64,000 bases of DNA, taken from CAIMWS01 sp964409245. GTDB lineage: Bacteria; Verrucomicrobiota; Verrucomicrobiia; Limisphaerales; UBA1319. Where the stretch lies: contig CAYPCQ010000034.1 of assembly GCA_964409245.1 (NCBI GenBank), forward strand, positions 4,546-68,545. The letters run 5' to 3'. The position numbers were made by a program, and so were the translations under genes. The stretch's first letter is position 1; each line of letters begins with the position of its first letter. Below the pieces are notes generated by a model that saw only the letters and a list, made by a program, of their open reading frames with translations, was not told the origin of the DNA and searched no databases. Below are positions 43,549 to 53,326 of the stretch, piece after piece.

Positions 43549-46071
43549 ATGAAAAACAAAGGTTTTTGGAAAACACTGGTTATCCTGGCAGTGGCGTGGG
43601 CGCTCTGGGAATCGTATCCACCTTCCGGTCGCGACTTGCTTCAAGTATTTCAAGAACAGGCCCAAAGCCGGGACACTAATTTTACAGCCATAGTGACGCG
43701 CGCGACGGCACTTCAAAAAGAGTTCCCGGAACGCGCCTATGGGAACCTGTTCACGGCCGTCGGCACCAACGATATCAAGCGCTATTTCCCCGCTTGGAAA
43801 ACGCCGGTCAACGAGGATCCTACGCGGGTTATCCTCAACCGCGTGCAGCAGAAAGCCGCCGGTAAAATCAAGCTGGGCTTGGACTTGCGCGGCGGGACCT
43901 CCTTCCTGGTCCAAATGGAAACCAACCGCCTGGCTTCCCCTGAGAACCGCGAAGCCGCCTTGAACAAAGCGGTCGAAATCCTCCGGCGTCGCGTCGATAA
44001 ACTGGGGGTGGCTGAACCACTGATCCAACCCGCCGGTGAAGACAAAATCCTGATCGCCCTGCCCGGCCTCTCGGAGGCGGAAAACCAAACCGCACGCACG
44101 CAGATTGAAAAAGCGGCCTTCCTGGAATTCCGCATGGTGCATCCCGATAGCGATAACTTGGTGAGCCAGGGCATCCCCGCGCCAGGCTATGAACTTTTGA
44201 AAATCAAGCCCCGCAAAGATGAAGGCAATAAGCAACCCGTCCCTTACATGGTCAAAATCAAGCCGGAGCGGGGACTCACTGGCAAACATGTAAAATTCGC
44301 CCGGGTGAACCGGCATCCGGTTTCCAACGAGCCGGAAATCCATTTCACCATGGATGATGATGGTGGCCGCCTCTTTGCGGAAATCACCAAAGAATTCAGC
44401 CCCCAAGGCAACAAGTATTCCCTGCTCGGCATCGTGTTGGATGGTGAGCTTCTGTCCGCCCCGCGCATCTTGAGCGAAATCCCCGGTGGCAGCGGCACGA
44501 TCACCGGTAATTTTGATGTCAAAGAAGCCTTCGATCTGGCTACCGCCCTTGAGAATCCCCTTGAAGCACCAGTCAAGATCCGCGAGGAACGCCGCGTGGA
44601 TCCCTCTTTGGGGCGTGATTCCATCCGTAGTGGCATCACCGCTTCCCTCATCGGCACCCTGTTGGTCGTGGCTTTCATGATGGTTTATTACCGCTTCGCC
44701 GGTGTGGTGGCCAATGCGGCGGTGGTTCTCAATATCATCATCCTCCTCGGGGTCATGTGTTCCATCAACACCACCCTCACCATTCCCGGCATTGCCGGTA
44801 TTGTTTTAACCATCGGCATGGCAGTCGATGCGAACGTGCTTATCTACGAGCGTATCCGCGAGGAACTGGAGGCGGGCAAATCCATGCGCGGAGCGTTGAT
44901 TGCTGGTTACGACAAAGCGTTTGGAACCATTTTTGACAGTAATTTAACCACCCTCATCTCGTCCGTCATCCTGATCATCATGGGCACGGGTTCAGTCAAA
45001 GGTTTCGGAGTTACCCTGACCATCGGTCTTACCGTCAGCATGTTCACCGCGCTGGTGGTGACCCGGTTGATTTTTGATTGGATGCTCGATAAAGGCACCC
45101 TCACCAAATTGCCGATGATGGCGCTGATCAAGAACACCAAAATCGACTTCGTTAAAGCCGCTAAATTGGCGTTCTCCCTGAGTTGGACGCTGATCTTGAT
45201 CGGTTGCTGTTACGGACTCTATCGCGGGAAAGATGTGCTGGGGGTCGAGTTCACCGGCGGCGATAGTTTGACCCTGTCTTTTGCCCAGAAAATTGACAAT
45301 GTGGACGAAATTCGCTCCGCCATCACCAAGGCCGGCATCAAGGAAGCCATGATCCAGTATCAGCGTGACCTGGGTTCCGCCACGGAAACGCTGCGGATTG
45401 CTGTCCCCGAGGACATGGCCGGCAAAGCGGAAGCCGCTTTGAACGCCCAATTCCCCAACGCCAAGTTCCAGCGCAAAGGCCTCGATAAAATCGGCGCCAC
45501 GGTGGGTAAAGAAATTCAAAAAACCGCGATCGTCTCGGTTTTGCTCTCCCTGTTCGGCATCCTGATTTATGTGGCCATGCGCTATGAATTCTCCTTCGCC
45601 GTGGGGGCTGTCATAGCCATTATGCACGACATCCTGATGACCTTGGGCTGCTTCTTCATGTGGGGTGGCCAATTCAGCGCCACCATGGTGGCGGCCATTT
45701 TGACCATCATCGGTTTCTCAATTAACGATACCATCGTGATCTTCGACCGTATTCGGGAAGACCTGCGTTTGGGACTCCGGGGATCCTTCACTGAATTGAT
45801 CAACCACGCGCTGAATAAAACCTTGAGCCGGACGATCATCACCTCCGGCACGGTCTTCCTGGCCACCATGTCACTTTATATTTTTGGCGGGGGGGTGATT
45901 CATGATTTCGCGTTCACCTTCCTGGTCGGCATCATCACCGGCACCTATTCCAGCATCTACATTGCCAGCACTTTGGTTCTGTGGTGGCATAAGGGCGAGC
46001 GGCCGGCCATTGGCGCCTCCATGGAAATCGATGGGGCTGCTGGCGCTTCCACCGCCTCGGCCAAGTCGTAA
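43549..46071 (+). CDS. secDF: Fused protein-export membrane protein SecDF
   Basis: 840 residues joining SecD and SecF in one chain. The SecD half has a first helix (about 5-22), GLDLRGGTSFLVQM (about 108), the periplasmic P1 domain, then six helices (about 360-560) with GMAVDANVLIYERIRE. The SecF half starts at about 545 with GVEFTGGDSLTLSF and carries six helices including SINDTIVIFDRIRED. It uses the proton gradient to pull exported proteins through SecYEG. Fusion is common in Verrucomicrobiota, Bacteroidetes and Firmicutes. A high load of exported enzymes here makes it an expected gene. Confidence 0.96.
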   Translation: MKNKGFWKTLVILAVAWALWESYPPSGRDLLQVFQEQAQSRDTNFTAIVTRATALQKEFPERAYGNLFTAVGTNDIKRYFPAWKTPVNEDPTRVILNRVQQKAAGKIKLGLDLRGGTSFLVQMETNRLASPENREAALNKAVEILRRRVDKLGVAEPLIQPAGEDKILIALPGLSEAENQTARTQIEKAAFLEFRMVHPDSDNLVSQGIPAPGYELLKIKPRKDEGNKQPVPYMVKIKPERGLTGKHVKFARVNRHPVSNEPEIHFTMDDDGGRLFAEITKEFSPQGNKYSLLGIVLDGELLSAPRILSEIPGGSGTITGNFDVKEAFDLATALENPLEAPVKIREERRVDPSLGRDSIRSGITASLIGTLLVVAFMMVYYRFAGVVANAAVVLNIIILLGVMCSINTTLTIPGIAGIVLTIGMAVDANVLIYERIREELEAGKSMRGALIAGYDKAFGTIFDSNLTTLISSVILIIMGTGSVKGFGVTLTIGLTVSMFTALVVTRLIFDWMLDKGTLTKLPMMALIKNTKIDFVKAAKLAFSLSWTLILIGCCYGLYRGKDVLGVEFTGGDSLTLSFAQKIDNVDEIRSAITKAGIKEAMIQYQRDLGSATETLRIAVPEDMAGKAEAALNAQFPNAKFQRKGLDKIGATVGKEIQKTAIVSVLLSLFGILIYVAMRYEFSFAVGAVIAIMHDILMTLGCFFMWGGQFSATMVAAILTIIGFSINDTIVIFDRIREDLRLGLRGSFTELINHALNKTLSRTIITSGTVFLATMSLYIFGGGVIHDFAFTFLVGIITGTYSSIYIASTLVLWWHKGERPAIGASMEIDGAAGASTASAKS

Positions 46072-46082
46072 TTCCCGGCAGG

Positions 46083-47021
46083 ATGATTACGGGCAATCTC
46101 ATCACCCCCTGGCATTGGGTTGGGTTTGTCGTCGTAATCATCTTGTTCCTCGCATTGGATTTGGGCGTGTTTCACAAACACGCCCATGTGGTTAGTTTTA
46201 AGGAAGCCTTGGGATGGACCACGGTTTGGTTCATCCTGGCCATGGCCTTTGGCGGCTTCATCGCCTTTGACCGCGGTCGTGAGGAGTCACTGGAATTCGT
46301 AACCGGCTATTTGATTGAATTGTCCCTCTCTCTGGACAACGTTTTCGTCATGGCCCTGATTTTCTCCTTCTTCCGCGTGCCAGGCCATCATCAGCATCGC
46401 GTTCTTTTCTGGGGTATTTTGGGCGCTCTCATCATGCGCGGGATCATGATTGGCGTCGGGGTAGCTCTCGTCACCCTGTTCCATTGGATTCTTTACGTGT
46501 TTGGCGTGGTTTTGGTCGTCAGCGGCATTAAGATGATCTTTTCCAGCGACGAAGGCCTGCATCCCGAGGCCAATCCCATCGTTCGTCTCGCCCGCAAATT
46601 CTTTCCCATTACCGCCGGCTATCATGGCCAGCAATTCCTGGTGGTCGAAAATGGGAAAAGGCACCTTACCCCCCTGATGCTCGTGCTGGTGATGGTGGAA
46701 ACTACTGACTTGATCTTCGCCTTGGACAGCATTCCGGCCATCTTCGGCATCACCCAAAAAGCCTTCATCATTTTCACCTCGAACGTGTTCGCCATTCTTG
46801 GGCTGCGTTCGCTTTATTTTGTCCTGGCGGGCGCCATTGGCTATTTCCGGTTCTTGAAAATCGGCCTGTCGGTGGTGCTGATCTTTATCGGGCTTAAAAT
46901 GCTGCTCGCTAAAATCCTCCCGATATCCACGGGGCTGTCACTGTTAGTGGTGGGGGTGATTTTGCTCTCGGCCATGCTCCTCTCTTTGCTGGCGGTCCGG
47001 CCGGAGCATAAAACCGATTGA
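46083..47021 (+). CDS. TerC/Alx-family membrane protein
   Basis: 312 residues, about nine membrane helices. Family blocks: LALDLGVFHKHAHVVSFKEA (about 20), LIELSLSLDNVFVMALIFSF (about 80), VMVETTDLIFALDSIPAIFG (about 205) and FTSNVFAILGLRSLYF. The acidic residues in the two DN/DS motifs are the probable metal-binding sites. Alx-type members export manganese; a tellurium link is historical. It follows secDF by 11 bases, so metal supply to newly exported proteins is one possible reason for co-expression. Confidence 0.92.
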   Translation: MITGNLITPWHWVGFVVVIILFLALDLGVFHKHAHVVSFKEALGWTTVWFILAMAFGGFIAFDRGREESLEFVTGYLIELSLSLDNVFVMALIFSFFRVPGHHQHRVLFWGILGALIMRGIMIGVGVALVTLFHWILYVFGVVLVVSGIKMIFSSDEGLHPEANPIVRLARKFFPITAGYHGQQFLVVENGKRHLTPLMLVLVMVETTDLIFALDSIPAIFGITQKAFIIFTSNVFAILGLRSLYFVLAGAIGYFRFLKIGLSVVLIFIGLKMLLAKILPISTGLSLLVVGVILLSAMLLSLLAVRPEHKTD

Positions 47022-47063
47022 TGCGATGAGCGCAACCAGATTTCCCCCACCCTGCAGCTGCCG

Positions 47064-48788
47064 ATGAACTGCCAGTGGATCATCAGCCCTCCCCAGGCCG
47101 CCTTGGCCGCCTCGCTGGCTGCTGCCTGGAGTGTTTCCCCTTTGTTCGCCCAGTGCCTCATAAACCGCAACACCGCGGATCCGGAGGCGGTTGAAAATTT
47201 CCTCCATCCCCGTCTGAAAGCCTTATCCGATCCTTTCCTGCTGCCCGGCATGCGCGAGGCGGTTGATCGTTTATACGCTGCCCGGCGCCAGAGTGAGCCT
47301 TTGCTGATTTTCGGCGACTATGACGCGGATGGGATCACTTCCACCGCCATGATGGCCGAGGTGCTGACTGCGCTGGGATGGAAAGTGCACTGCTTCCTGC
47401 CCAATCGTTTGGACGATGGCTACGGGCTCAGCCAATCCGGTTTGGAGAAATGCCTGGAAAAACATCCGGTCAAGCTGCTGCTCGCCTTGGATTGCGGCGC
47501 CAATGCCTCCGAAACCATTGCTTGGCTGAATACCCGGGGGGTGGACGTCATCGTGTTGGATCACCACAAAGTTTCGGATCCCCCGCCAGCGGCCTTGGCC
47601 ATGGTCAATCCGCAACTCATTTCCCCAACCGATCCTGGGGCGGGGACGCTCTCCTATTTTTGCACGGCCGGCCTGGCGTTTAAATTGGCCCACGCCCTGC
47701 TCAAACGGGGACGCGAATTGGAAATCAAGGCCGCCCATGATTTCGATTTGCGCTCCACCCTCGATCTGGCCGCTTTGGGCACCGTTGCCGACCTGGTTCC
47801 ACTGCTCGGGGAGAACCGGATCCTGGTCTCGGCCGGCCTGGCCCGCCTTGAGGACACCAGCCGTCCCGGTTTGCGCGCGCTCAAATCCATCGCCCAGGTC
47901 AATTCGCCTGTCGACGTCTCGACGGTCAGTTTCCAACTGGGGCCCCGGCTCAATGCCGCAGGCCGTTTGGAGGATCCCACCCAAGCCCTGCGTTTGCTGC
48001 TTTCCAGCGATGAAGCGGAAGCTCAATCCCTGGCCCAGTTGCTCGACGAACGGAACCGGGAGCGCCAATCCATCGAACGGATGGTTTCTGAGGATGCCAT
48101 TAAAAATGTCCGCGCCAGATTCGATCCCCGGCGGGATTTTGTCATTGTGGAAGGCCAGTCCTTGTGGCACATCGGCGTGGTGGGCATCGTGGCCAGCCGC
48201 GTGCTGCGCCAGTTCTATCGGCCGACCGTGATCGTCGGTGGCGAGGGCGATCTCTGGCGCGGTTCCGGCCGCAGCATTCCCGGCTTTGACCTCGCCGAGG
48301 CGCTCGACTCCTGCGACGACCTCCTGCTCCGCCATGGCGGACACGCCCTGGCAGCCGGCCTGACAGTCCAATCGGGTAATTTGACTTCCCTGCGCGAGCG
48401 ACTTAACCAACTGGCCCACCAGCGCCTGACCTCGCATCAGCTCAGGCCGCTGTTATTGTTGGATGCCATCGTGCCACTCTCGGACATGACGGGCACCTTC
48501 GTCGAAAACCTGGGGCGCCTGGAACCTACCGGCCAGGGCAATCCCCCCGTGCAACTGGCCACCCGCCACGTTTCCTGCTTGAAACCGCCGTTGCGCATGG
48601 GCCGCAGCCAGCAGCACGTCAAAATGTGGGTCACCGATGGCACCGCCTCCTGCGAGGCGGTCTGGTGGGGAGCGGGCAGCATGGAATTGCCCCGCGGCAG
48701 CTTCGAGCTGGCGTTTGCCCCCAAGATCAACGATTACAACGGCCAGCGCACCGTCCAGCTGAATATCCTGGACTGGCGCAGCAATTGA
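47064..48788 (+). CDS. recJ: Single-stranded-DNA-specific exonuclease RecJ
   Basis: 574 residues. DHH-domain motifs in order: IFGDYDADGITSTA (about 80), FLPNRLDDGYGLS, LALDCGAN, VLDHHKVSDPP (about 172), the PRLNAAGRLEDP block (about 295), and the DHHA1 block HGGHALAAGLTV (about 430). The C-terminal OB part ends in QLNILDW. It degrades single-stranded DNA 5'-3' in recombination and mismatch or base-excision repair. The start at 47064 gives the family's short N-terminus. ispD follows at 22 bases. Confidence 0.95.
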   Translation: MNCQWIISPPQAALAASLAAAWSVSPLFAQCLINRNTADPEAVENFLHPRLKALSDPFLLPGMREAVDRLYAARRQSEPLLIFGDYDADGITSTAMMAEVLTALGWKVHCFLPNRLDDGYGLSQSGLEKCLEKHPVKLLLALDCGANASETIAWLNTRGVDVIVLDHHKVSDPPPAALAMVNPQLISPTDPGAGTLSYFCTAGLAFKLAHALLKRGRELEIKAAHDFDLRSTLDLAALGTVADLVPLLGENRILVSAGLARLEDTSRPGLRALKSIAQVNSPVDVSTVSFQLGPRLNAAGRLEDPTQALRLLLSSDEAEAQSLAQLLDERNRERQSIERMVSEDAIKNVRARFDPRRDFVIVEGQSLWHIGVVGIVASRVLRQFYRPTVIVGGEGDLWRGSGRSIPGFDLAEALDSCDDLLLRHGGHALAAGLTVQSGNLTSLRERLNQLAHQRLTSHQLRPLLLLDAIVPLSDMTGTFVENLGRLEPTGQGNPPVQLATRHVSCLKPPLRMGRSQQHVKMWVTDGTASCEAVWWGAGSMELPRGSFELAFAPKINDYNGQRTVQLNILDWRSN

Positions 48789-48810
48789 TTGGGGACTGCT
48801 GACAGGCTTT

Positions 48811-49509
48811 ATGAATTCCGCCCTTATTGTTGCCGCCGGCCAGGGCAAGCGCATGGGCGCCCCGGTGGACAAAATCTTCCTGGACCTCGCCGGCGCGCCC
48901 TTGATTGTCCACACCTGGCGGCGATTCGATTCGGCCGCCTGCATTGAGGATATCGTGCTGGTGGTCCGCGATGGAATGCAAAATGAATTCCTCGCCCTGG
49001 CCCGCCGCTACCAGCTCCAAAAACCGTTCCGCCTGGCCGTGGGCGGAGCCGAACGGCAGGACTCGGTATGGAACGGCTTGGCCGCTCTCCACCCGGATTG
49101 CAGCATCGTCGCCATCCAGGATGGCGCCCGCCCCTGCACCAGCGAAGCCACCATCCAGGCCACGATTGAAGCCGCCCGTGCAATGGGCGCCGCCGTGGCG
49201 GCTCAGCGCGTCACCGATACCCTCAAGGAGGCCGCTGAGGGTCCGGTGATCCAGCGCACGGTGGACCGCTCCCGTTTGTGGGCGGTGCAAACCCCTCAAA
49301 CTTTCCAGGTGGGCGTCATCAAAAAGGCCCTGGAGGCGGTGCGCCAGCGCCAATTTTCCATCACGGATGACACCGCCGCCTGCGAATTGATCGGCCAGCC
49401 TGTCCGCCTGGTGGAAAGCCTGGCCCCCAACCCCAAAGCCACGGTCCCGGGGGATCTCCCCTACCTGGAGTGGCTGATAAATTCTCAGTTTACGCCCGCC
49501 CGCCCTTGA
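48811..49509 (+). CDS. ispD: 2-C-methyl-D-erythritol 4-phosphate cytidylyltransferase
   Basis: 232 residues. ALIVAAGQGKRMGAPVDK (residues 4-21) binds CTP; GGAERQDSVWNGL, IQDGARPC (about 108) and WAVQTPQTFQ (about 160) complete the active site, and TDDTAACELIG follows. It makes CDP-methylerythritol in the non-mevalonate isoprenoid pathway. Its 3' end overlaps the convergent GH172 lipoprotein gene by 25 bases, so the two transcripts can form antisense ends. Confidence 0.95.
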   Translation: MNSALIVAAGQGKRMGAPVDKIFLDLAGAPLIVHTWRRFDSAACIEDIVLVVRDGMQNEFLALARRYQLQKPFRLAVGGAERQDSVWNGLAALHPDCSIVAIQDGARPCTSEATIQATIEAARAMGAAVAAQRVTDTLKEAAEGPVIQRTVDRSRLWAVQTPQTFQVGVIKKALEAVRQRQFSITDDTAACELIGQPVRLVESLAPNPKATVPGDLPYLEWLINSQFTPARP

Positions 49510-50561
49510 CGCGGCGGCGCATAATAATAAATCGCGCTCCGCAGCGGCATGGGGAAAGAAGCCCGGCTGTGCAACCGGGGTTGCCTGGTCAGTTCCGGGG
49601 TGGAGAAAAACTCGTTCTGGTAATTGATCTCCCACCGGCACCCGGATTGGTATTGGATCCGGTCCAGGCTCCGGCAGCGGAGCATCGTGAACAAGCCGCC
49701 GGATTTCCAGGCTTCCTTGCGGATGATCGCCGCATAATGATCCGATTGGATGCCGCCTCCCATGCCCCAGGAAAAACCATAACAATCTTCCGATCCAAGG
49801 TATTCCATTTGGGGCTGCGGGCTGCCATCGAGATAAACCTCCTGGTTGGCTTCGCAAATAAAATCGCTGTTCACGGTTTTGGGGTTATCCGCCTGCAGCT
49901 GAAGCCAATGCGCCACGATCGCCCCCGGCCCGGTGAGATTGCAGATCTCAAATTTTTCCGCGGGGATGACCGGTTCACCCGTGCGGTATTCCACGCGCAG
50001 ATAGCCGGTGTTCTGCGGCAGGGACTTTAGCTTTTCCCACTGGATGTCCGTGTAGCCGCCGAATTTGCTTTCGCCCGGATTTTCCACTTCCATGCGGATA
50101 TGCTTGCGGAAGGGCATCGGCAGCCGGAAGTTGTGCGAGTCCTTCACGTGCGAAAAATAGACCGTGCTGAAATAGGCTGTCCGGCCTTCCACATCCGCCA
50201 GGAAATCCATCCAGGGCATATCGATTGCGGGCTGCTTTTCAGCGTCATACCAGACCCGCAGCCGAAGCACCGCGGGGTCGCCACCGCCATATTTTGAAAC
50301 ATGCATCAAAGTCACCACCCCGGGGCCATCCACATCCAGCAGCACCGTTTTGGATTGGGGGGTTATCTCCGGCAATTCTGGATATTTGTCATAAGGCCAA
50401 TGGCTGGGGGCCAGCCGGCTTTGCGCGCCATCACCCACCACGGCGAGTTGCTGCCAGGCTGGGGTGAGGGAAGAATTTCCCTGGTCGGTTACCGTGCCGC
50501 AGCCGGCCAGCGCCAGCAGCATGCCCGCCAGGACACCGCATGGGAATAATTGGATTTTCAT
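49485..50561 (-). CDS. GH172 (DUF2961) lipoprotein
   Basis: 358 residues from the ATG at 50561, which opens a lipoprotein signal with lipobox LALAGC (Cys about 20); upstream codons in frame are discarded. Family signs: LDVDGPGVVTLMHVSKYGGG (about 75), FFSTVYFSHVKD-like stretch, RLPMPFRKHIRMEVENPG, and MEYLGSEDCYGFSWGMGGG (about 270), which carries the conserved GSED acidic pair. It is the minimal version of the long GH172 protein at 30097. Action on a furanoside in the envelope is likely. It follows the GH38 gene by 17 bases. Confidence 0.85.
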   Translation of the reverse strand: MKIQLFPCGVLAGMLLALAGCGTVTDQGNSSLTPAWQQLAVVGDGAQSRLAPSHWPYDKYPELPEITPQSKTVLLDVDGPGVVTLMHVSKYGGGDPAVLRLRVWYDAEKQPAIDMPWMDFLADVEGRTAYFSTVYFSHVKDSHNFRLPMPFRKHIRMEVENPGESKFGGYTDIQWEKLKSLPQNTGYLRVEYRTGEPVIPAEKFEICNLTGPGAIVAHWLQLQADNPKTVNSDFICEANQEVYLDGSPQPQMEYLGSEDCYGFSWGMGGGIQSDHYAAIIRKEAWKSGGLFTMLRCRSLDRIQYQSGCRWEINYQNEFFSTPELTRQPRLHSRASFPMPLRSAIYYYAPPRQGRAGVN

Positions 50562-50578
50562 TTTCTGACTTTCTGTTT

Positions 50579-53305
50579 TCAGGGGCGCAGCAGGAAGCTC
50601 GCCGGAGCGTATGCTTTCATTTCCAATTCCAGCCGGCCGTCTTGGATCGCCCTGGGGGAGCCAATGCTTTCGCCGCGCAGATTCACCGGCTGGGCATGGG
50701 TCAAACTGGGAAATGCCGTAAATTGGACAGTGGCCGCCCCTCCTTGGCCAGCCATTTCCCACAGCCGCAATAAGGTGCCTTCACCGTCTGGATTTGGCCC
50801 CCAAGCCGTCACCGCCACCCCTTTCCGCGAAAGCTCCAAGCCCGCGGCCGCCGGCGGCAGGCTTCCGGGAAGATAATTGCTGAGGCCGGTCAACATCGGC
50901 GACAGGGTTTCTTCAGAGGGAGTCACCAGATCCTTTTCCGGGTCGAATTGGCCAATGGGCCAAAGCCGCACGCGCGCGCTGAAATCCCCCGCCCAAAAGG
51001 AGCGGAAATTGGTGTTCCACTGATTGTTGAACAGGTGCACATACACGCGGGATTTTGGTTGGTCCCATCGGCCTTGGAATCGATAGCTGCCGGGCTCCCC
51101 CAAGCTGAGGGCCGGGGCGTCCGGGGAGCATAGCCCCACTCCGCCCCCTTCGGCCTCGCACACGCTCATCCCACCTTGCGTCCAGAAAAATGCAAAGTTG
51201 CCGCCTTCGATGAAATCGCGCGCGGGATCGCATAAAGCTCCCGGTGTGCGCAGCCGGTATTGCGGATGGCGGATGGCCAGGGGCAGGCAGATCCAGCCCG
51301 CTTCCGGATTCTCCGTGGCCGGGTGGTAAACGACGTTCACCTTCAAGTCCACCACCGGCAGTTCCTCGTAGAGCGTCACCGACAAGCCGGCGGTATGGGC
51401 AGTTTCCCCCGCTGACACCGGAGGCACCAGGCTGCCCGTGATGCTGAAACCGTCCCTGGCGACCTCCAAATTCATGTGGGCGGGCGAGAAATCCACATGT
51501 TTTGCGCTCGCGGGAACATAAACGCTTTTGCCGGTGATCGGCCCATGGGAGCCCCGGTAGGAGGGAAGAATATAGCTGTTGATGTAAGCGTCGCATTCCG
51601 CACGGTCGAATTGCTGGTAAAGGTATTGGCCAAAACCGTGTGGCGCGGTTGGATCCACCCATTCCCTGCCCGTGGCTTTCACCAGGATGCTGGAGATGCA
51701 GCCGCGCGCCGGATCGAAGGTGACCTTGAGCCAGCGGTTCTCGATGGTTCCGCTCTGGGCATCGCCAGCCAGCGCTGTGGCCGGTGGTTTGTCGCCCGCC
51801 GCCACGTAAGTTTTGTAGCCCAAGGGTGGCACATTTTTGGCCACAAACCGGCCATTCCGGTGGCTGTGGGCGCCCCAGGTCTGGAGGGCTTGAACCCCGC
51901 CATCGTCCACCGCTCGCACGGTGGCCTGTCCCGCCATGCTCCCCATGAATGGAAAGGCAAAGTCCACGACGCCATCGCGCCGCCAGGGGGACGGATTGTA
52001 AACCACGATCCGCAGCCCTTTGACATTCACGTTTTCCGCCAGGGTATGCAGCTCGGACTCCAGCCGGGGCGCGAGGTTGTCCTCGGCCCGGTAGGCGAAT
52101 TGATCATGCTCCTTCCACGATTCAACCATCCGGGCATAATGGGGCGGCAGGCCGGCCGCATAGGCCTTTTGAAACGCTTCACCGTGCAGGCCGGGCACGA
52201 AATGCTGGTTGGCCAGGCCCCAGGTGTGCTCGGACCACCGCAGGCTGCTGTCGTAGCCCGCGGCGATCGCCTCCGCCCCGGATTGGAACTGGATCCCCCG
52301 CTGGATGTTGAGCGTGCGCAGCGATTCCAGCGCAAAAAACTTGGGGCGGATATTGGCGAGCGTTTTCATCGCGTTGGGTGAGCTGGCCAGGCCGTGGATC
52401 CAGCTATCCGACACATTGCCCCGCACCACCGGCAAATCAGGCTTTTCCGCGAGCAGTGATTCCGCAAAATCCTCCATGCGCCCCACGGTGATTTTCGCGT
52501 CTGGATATTTCTTGCGGATCGTTTCGATCCAGCCCCGCACCACCCCGGCGGTGGGCGGCCCCTCGTTATCCCCGCCCATCACCATGGCCAGCCAGGTCCG
52601 GTGCGGCCAATCGGCGGGCGGCAGCAATCCGCTGTCATACCCGGATGAATACAGGGTCAGCACCCGCGATCCATCCGGCCCCTCCCACCAGAACAAACGC
52701 GGCTGTTTAACCTGGATGTTGGTCGGGTTCGCGCCCAGGTGGAAAAACTTCACCCCCGCCTGGCTCAACAGGGTGGGAATGATCCAATCGTGGCCGGGCA
52801 CGTCGGTCATCTTGGCGTCATGGGGCAGCGGCAGCCCATATCGGCGGGCGATCCGCGAAGAATAAATAAACGACCGCGCCAGCGTCTCCACGTCGGCGGA
52901 GGCCGTCTCGATGGTGTACGGCAGCGCGTGGATCACCAGGTTGCCGCGTTTCAGCGCCTCCTCAATCCGCTGCTTCCGCCGCGGATTCTGGCCGTCCCAG
53001 AGGATGGTCTGCATCGGCCAGCCAGGGATGGTCCATACAAATTGCTCCCCCGGCCCCGCCACCCGGGCGTTTTCCTCCATGGTCGCCAGCGCCCGATCGA
53101 TCATCGTCGTCCGGTACTCATGCTCCACGTCCCGGGCCAGGGCCGAATAGCCGATATCGAAATGGCTTTTGGACACCACTACAAAATGCCTCGGCGGCTG
53201 CGCACCGGGATTGCTGCCGCCCTCGCCCCGGGCGGTTTGGCGCGCAAGCCATCCCCAGGCCAGCAGCAGGAGCGGAAACAGGAGTCGGAACTTCATTTTT
53301 GCCAT
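50579..53305 (-). CDS. Secreted GH38-type alpha-mannosidase
   Basis: 908 residues from the ATG at 53305 (AAAGGG ribosome site); the extended frame to 53365 would run into the tRNA. The signal peptide is about 1-26. The GH38 N-terminal barrel has VVSKSHFDIGYSALARDVE (zinc His/Asp, about 40), WTIPGWPMQTIL, and KMTDVPGHDWIIPTLLSQAG (nucleophile Asp and zinc ligand, about 145). The middle and C-terminal beta domains follow with FYNPSPWRRDG-like and VDPTAPHGFGQYLYQQF stretches. These enzymes retain and cut alpha-mannose. Here they act outside the cytoplasm. The 5' end lies only 21 bases from selC, so the gene is probably read from the same promoter. Confidence 0.87.
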   Translation of the reverse strand: MAKMKFRLLFPLLLLAWGWLARQTARGEGGSNPGAQPPRHFVVVSKSHFDIGYSALARDVEHEYRTTMIDRALATMEENARVAGPGEQFVWTIPGWPMQTILWDGQNPRRKQRIEEALKRGNLVIHALPYTIETASADVETLARSFIYSSRIARRYGLPLPHDAKMTDVPGHDWIIPTLLSQAGVKFFHLGANPTNIQVKQPRLFWWEGPDGSRVLTLYSSGYDSGLLPPADWPHRTWLAMVMGGDNEGPPTAGVVRGWIETIRKKYPDAKITVGRMEDFAESLLAEKPDLPVVRGNVSDSWIHGLASSPNAMKTLANIRPKFFALESLRTLNIQRGIQFQSGAEAIAAGYDSSLRWSEHTWGLANQHFVPGLHGEAFQKAYAAGLPPHYARMVESWKEHDQFAYRAEDNLAPRLESELHTLAENVNVKGLRIVVYNPSPWRRDGVVDFAFPFMGSMAGQATVRAVDDGGVQALQTWGAHSHRNGRFVAKNVPPLGYKTYVAAGDKPPATALAGDAQSGTIENRWLKVTFDPARGCISSILVKATGREWVDPTAPHGFGQYLYQQFDRAECDAYINSYILPSYRGSHGPITGKSVYVPASAKHVDFSPAHMNLEVARDGFSITGSLVPPVSAGETAHTAGLSVTLYEELPVVDLKVNVVYHPATENPEAGWICLPLAIRHPQYRLRTPGALCDPARDFIEGGNFAFFWTQGGMSVCEAEGGGVGLCSPDAPALSLGEPGSYRFQGRWDQPKSRVYVHLFNNQWNTNFRSFWAGDFSARVRLWPIGQFDPEKDLVTPSEETLSPMLTGLSNYLPGSLPPAAAGLELSRKGVAVTAWGPNPDGEGTLLRLWEMAGQGGAATVQFTAFPSLTHAQPVNLRGESIGSPRAIQDGRLELEMKAYAPASFLLRP

Positions 53306-53326
53306 TGCGAACCCTTTGCTTTGTTT

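Noticed and set aside
47271..48437. 388-codon frame antisense to recJ
   Set aside because: RecJ motifs on the plus strand are complete; antisense frame is a codon-structure shadow.
48727..49857. 376-codon frame antisense to ispD
   Set aside because: ispD motifs are intact and the antisense frame crosses into the GH172 gene without any domain.
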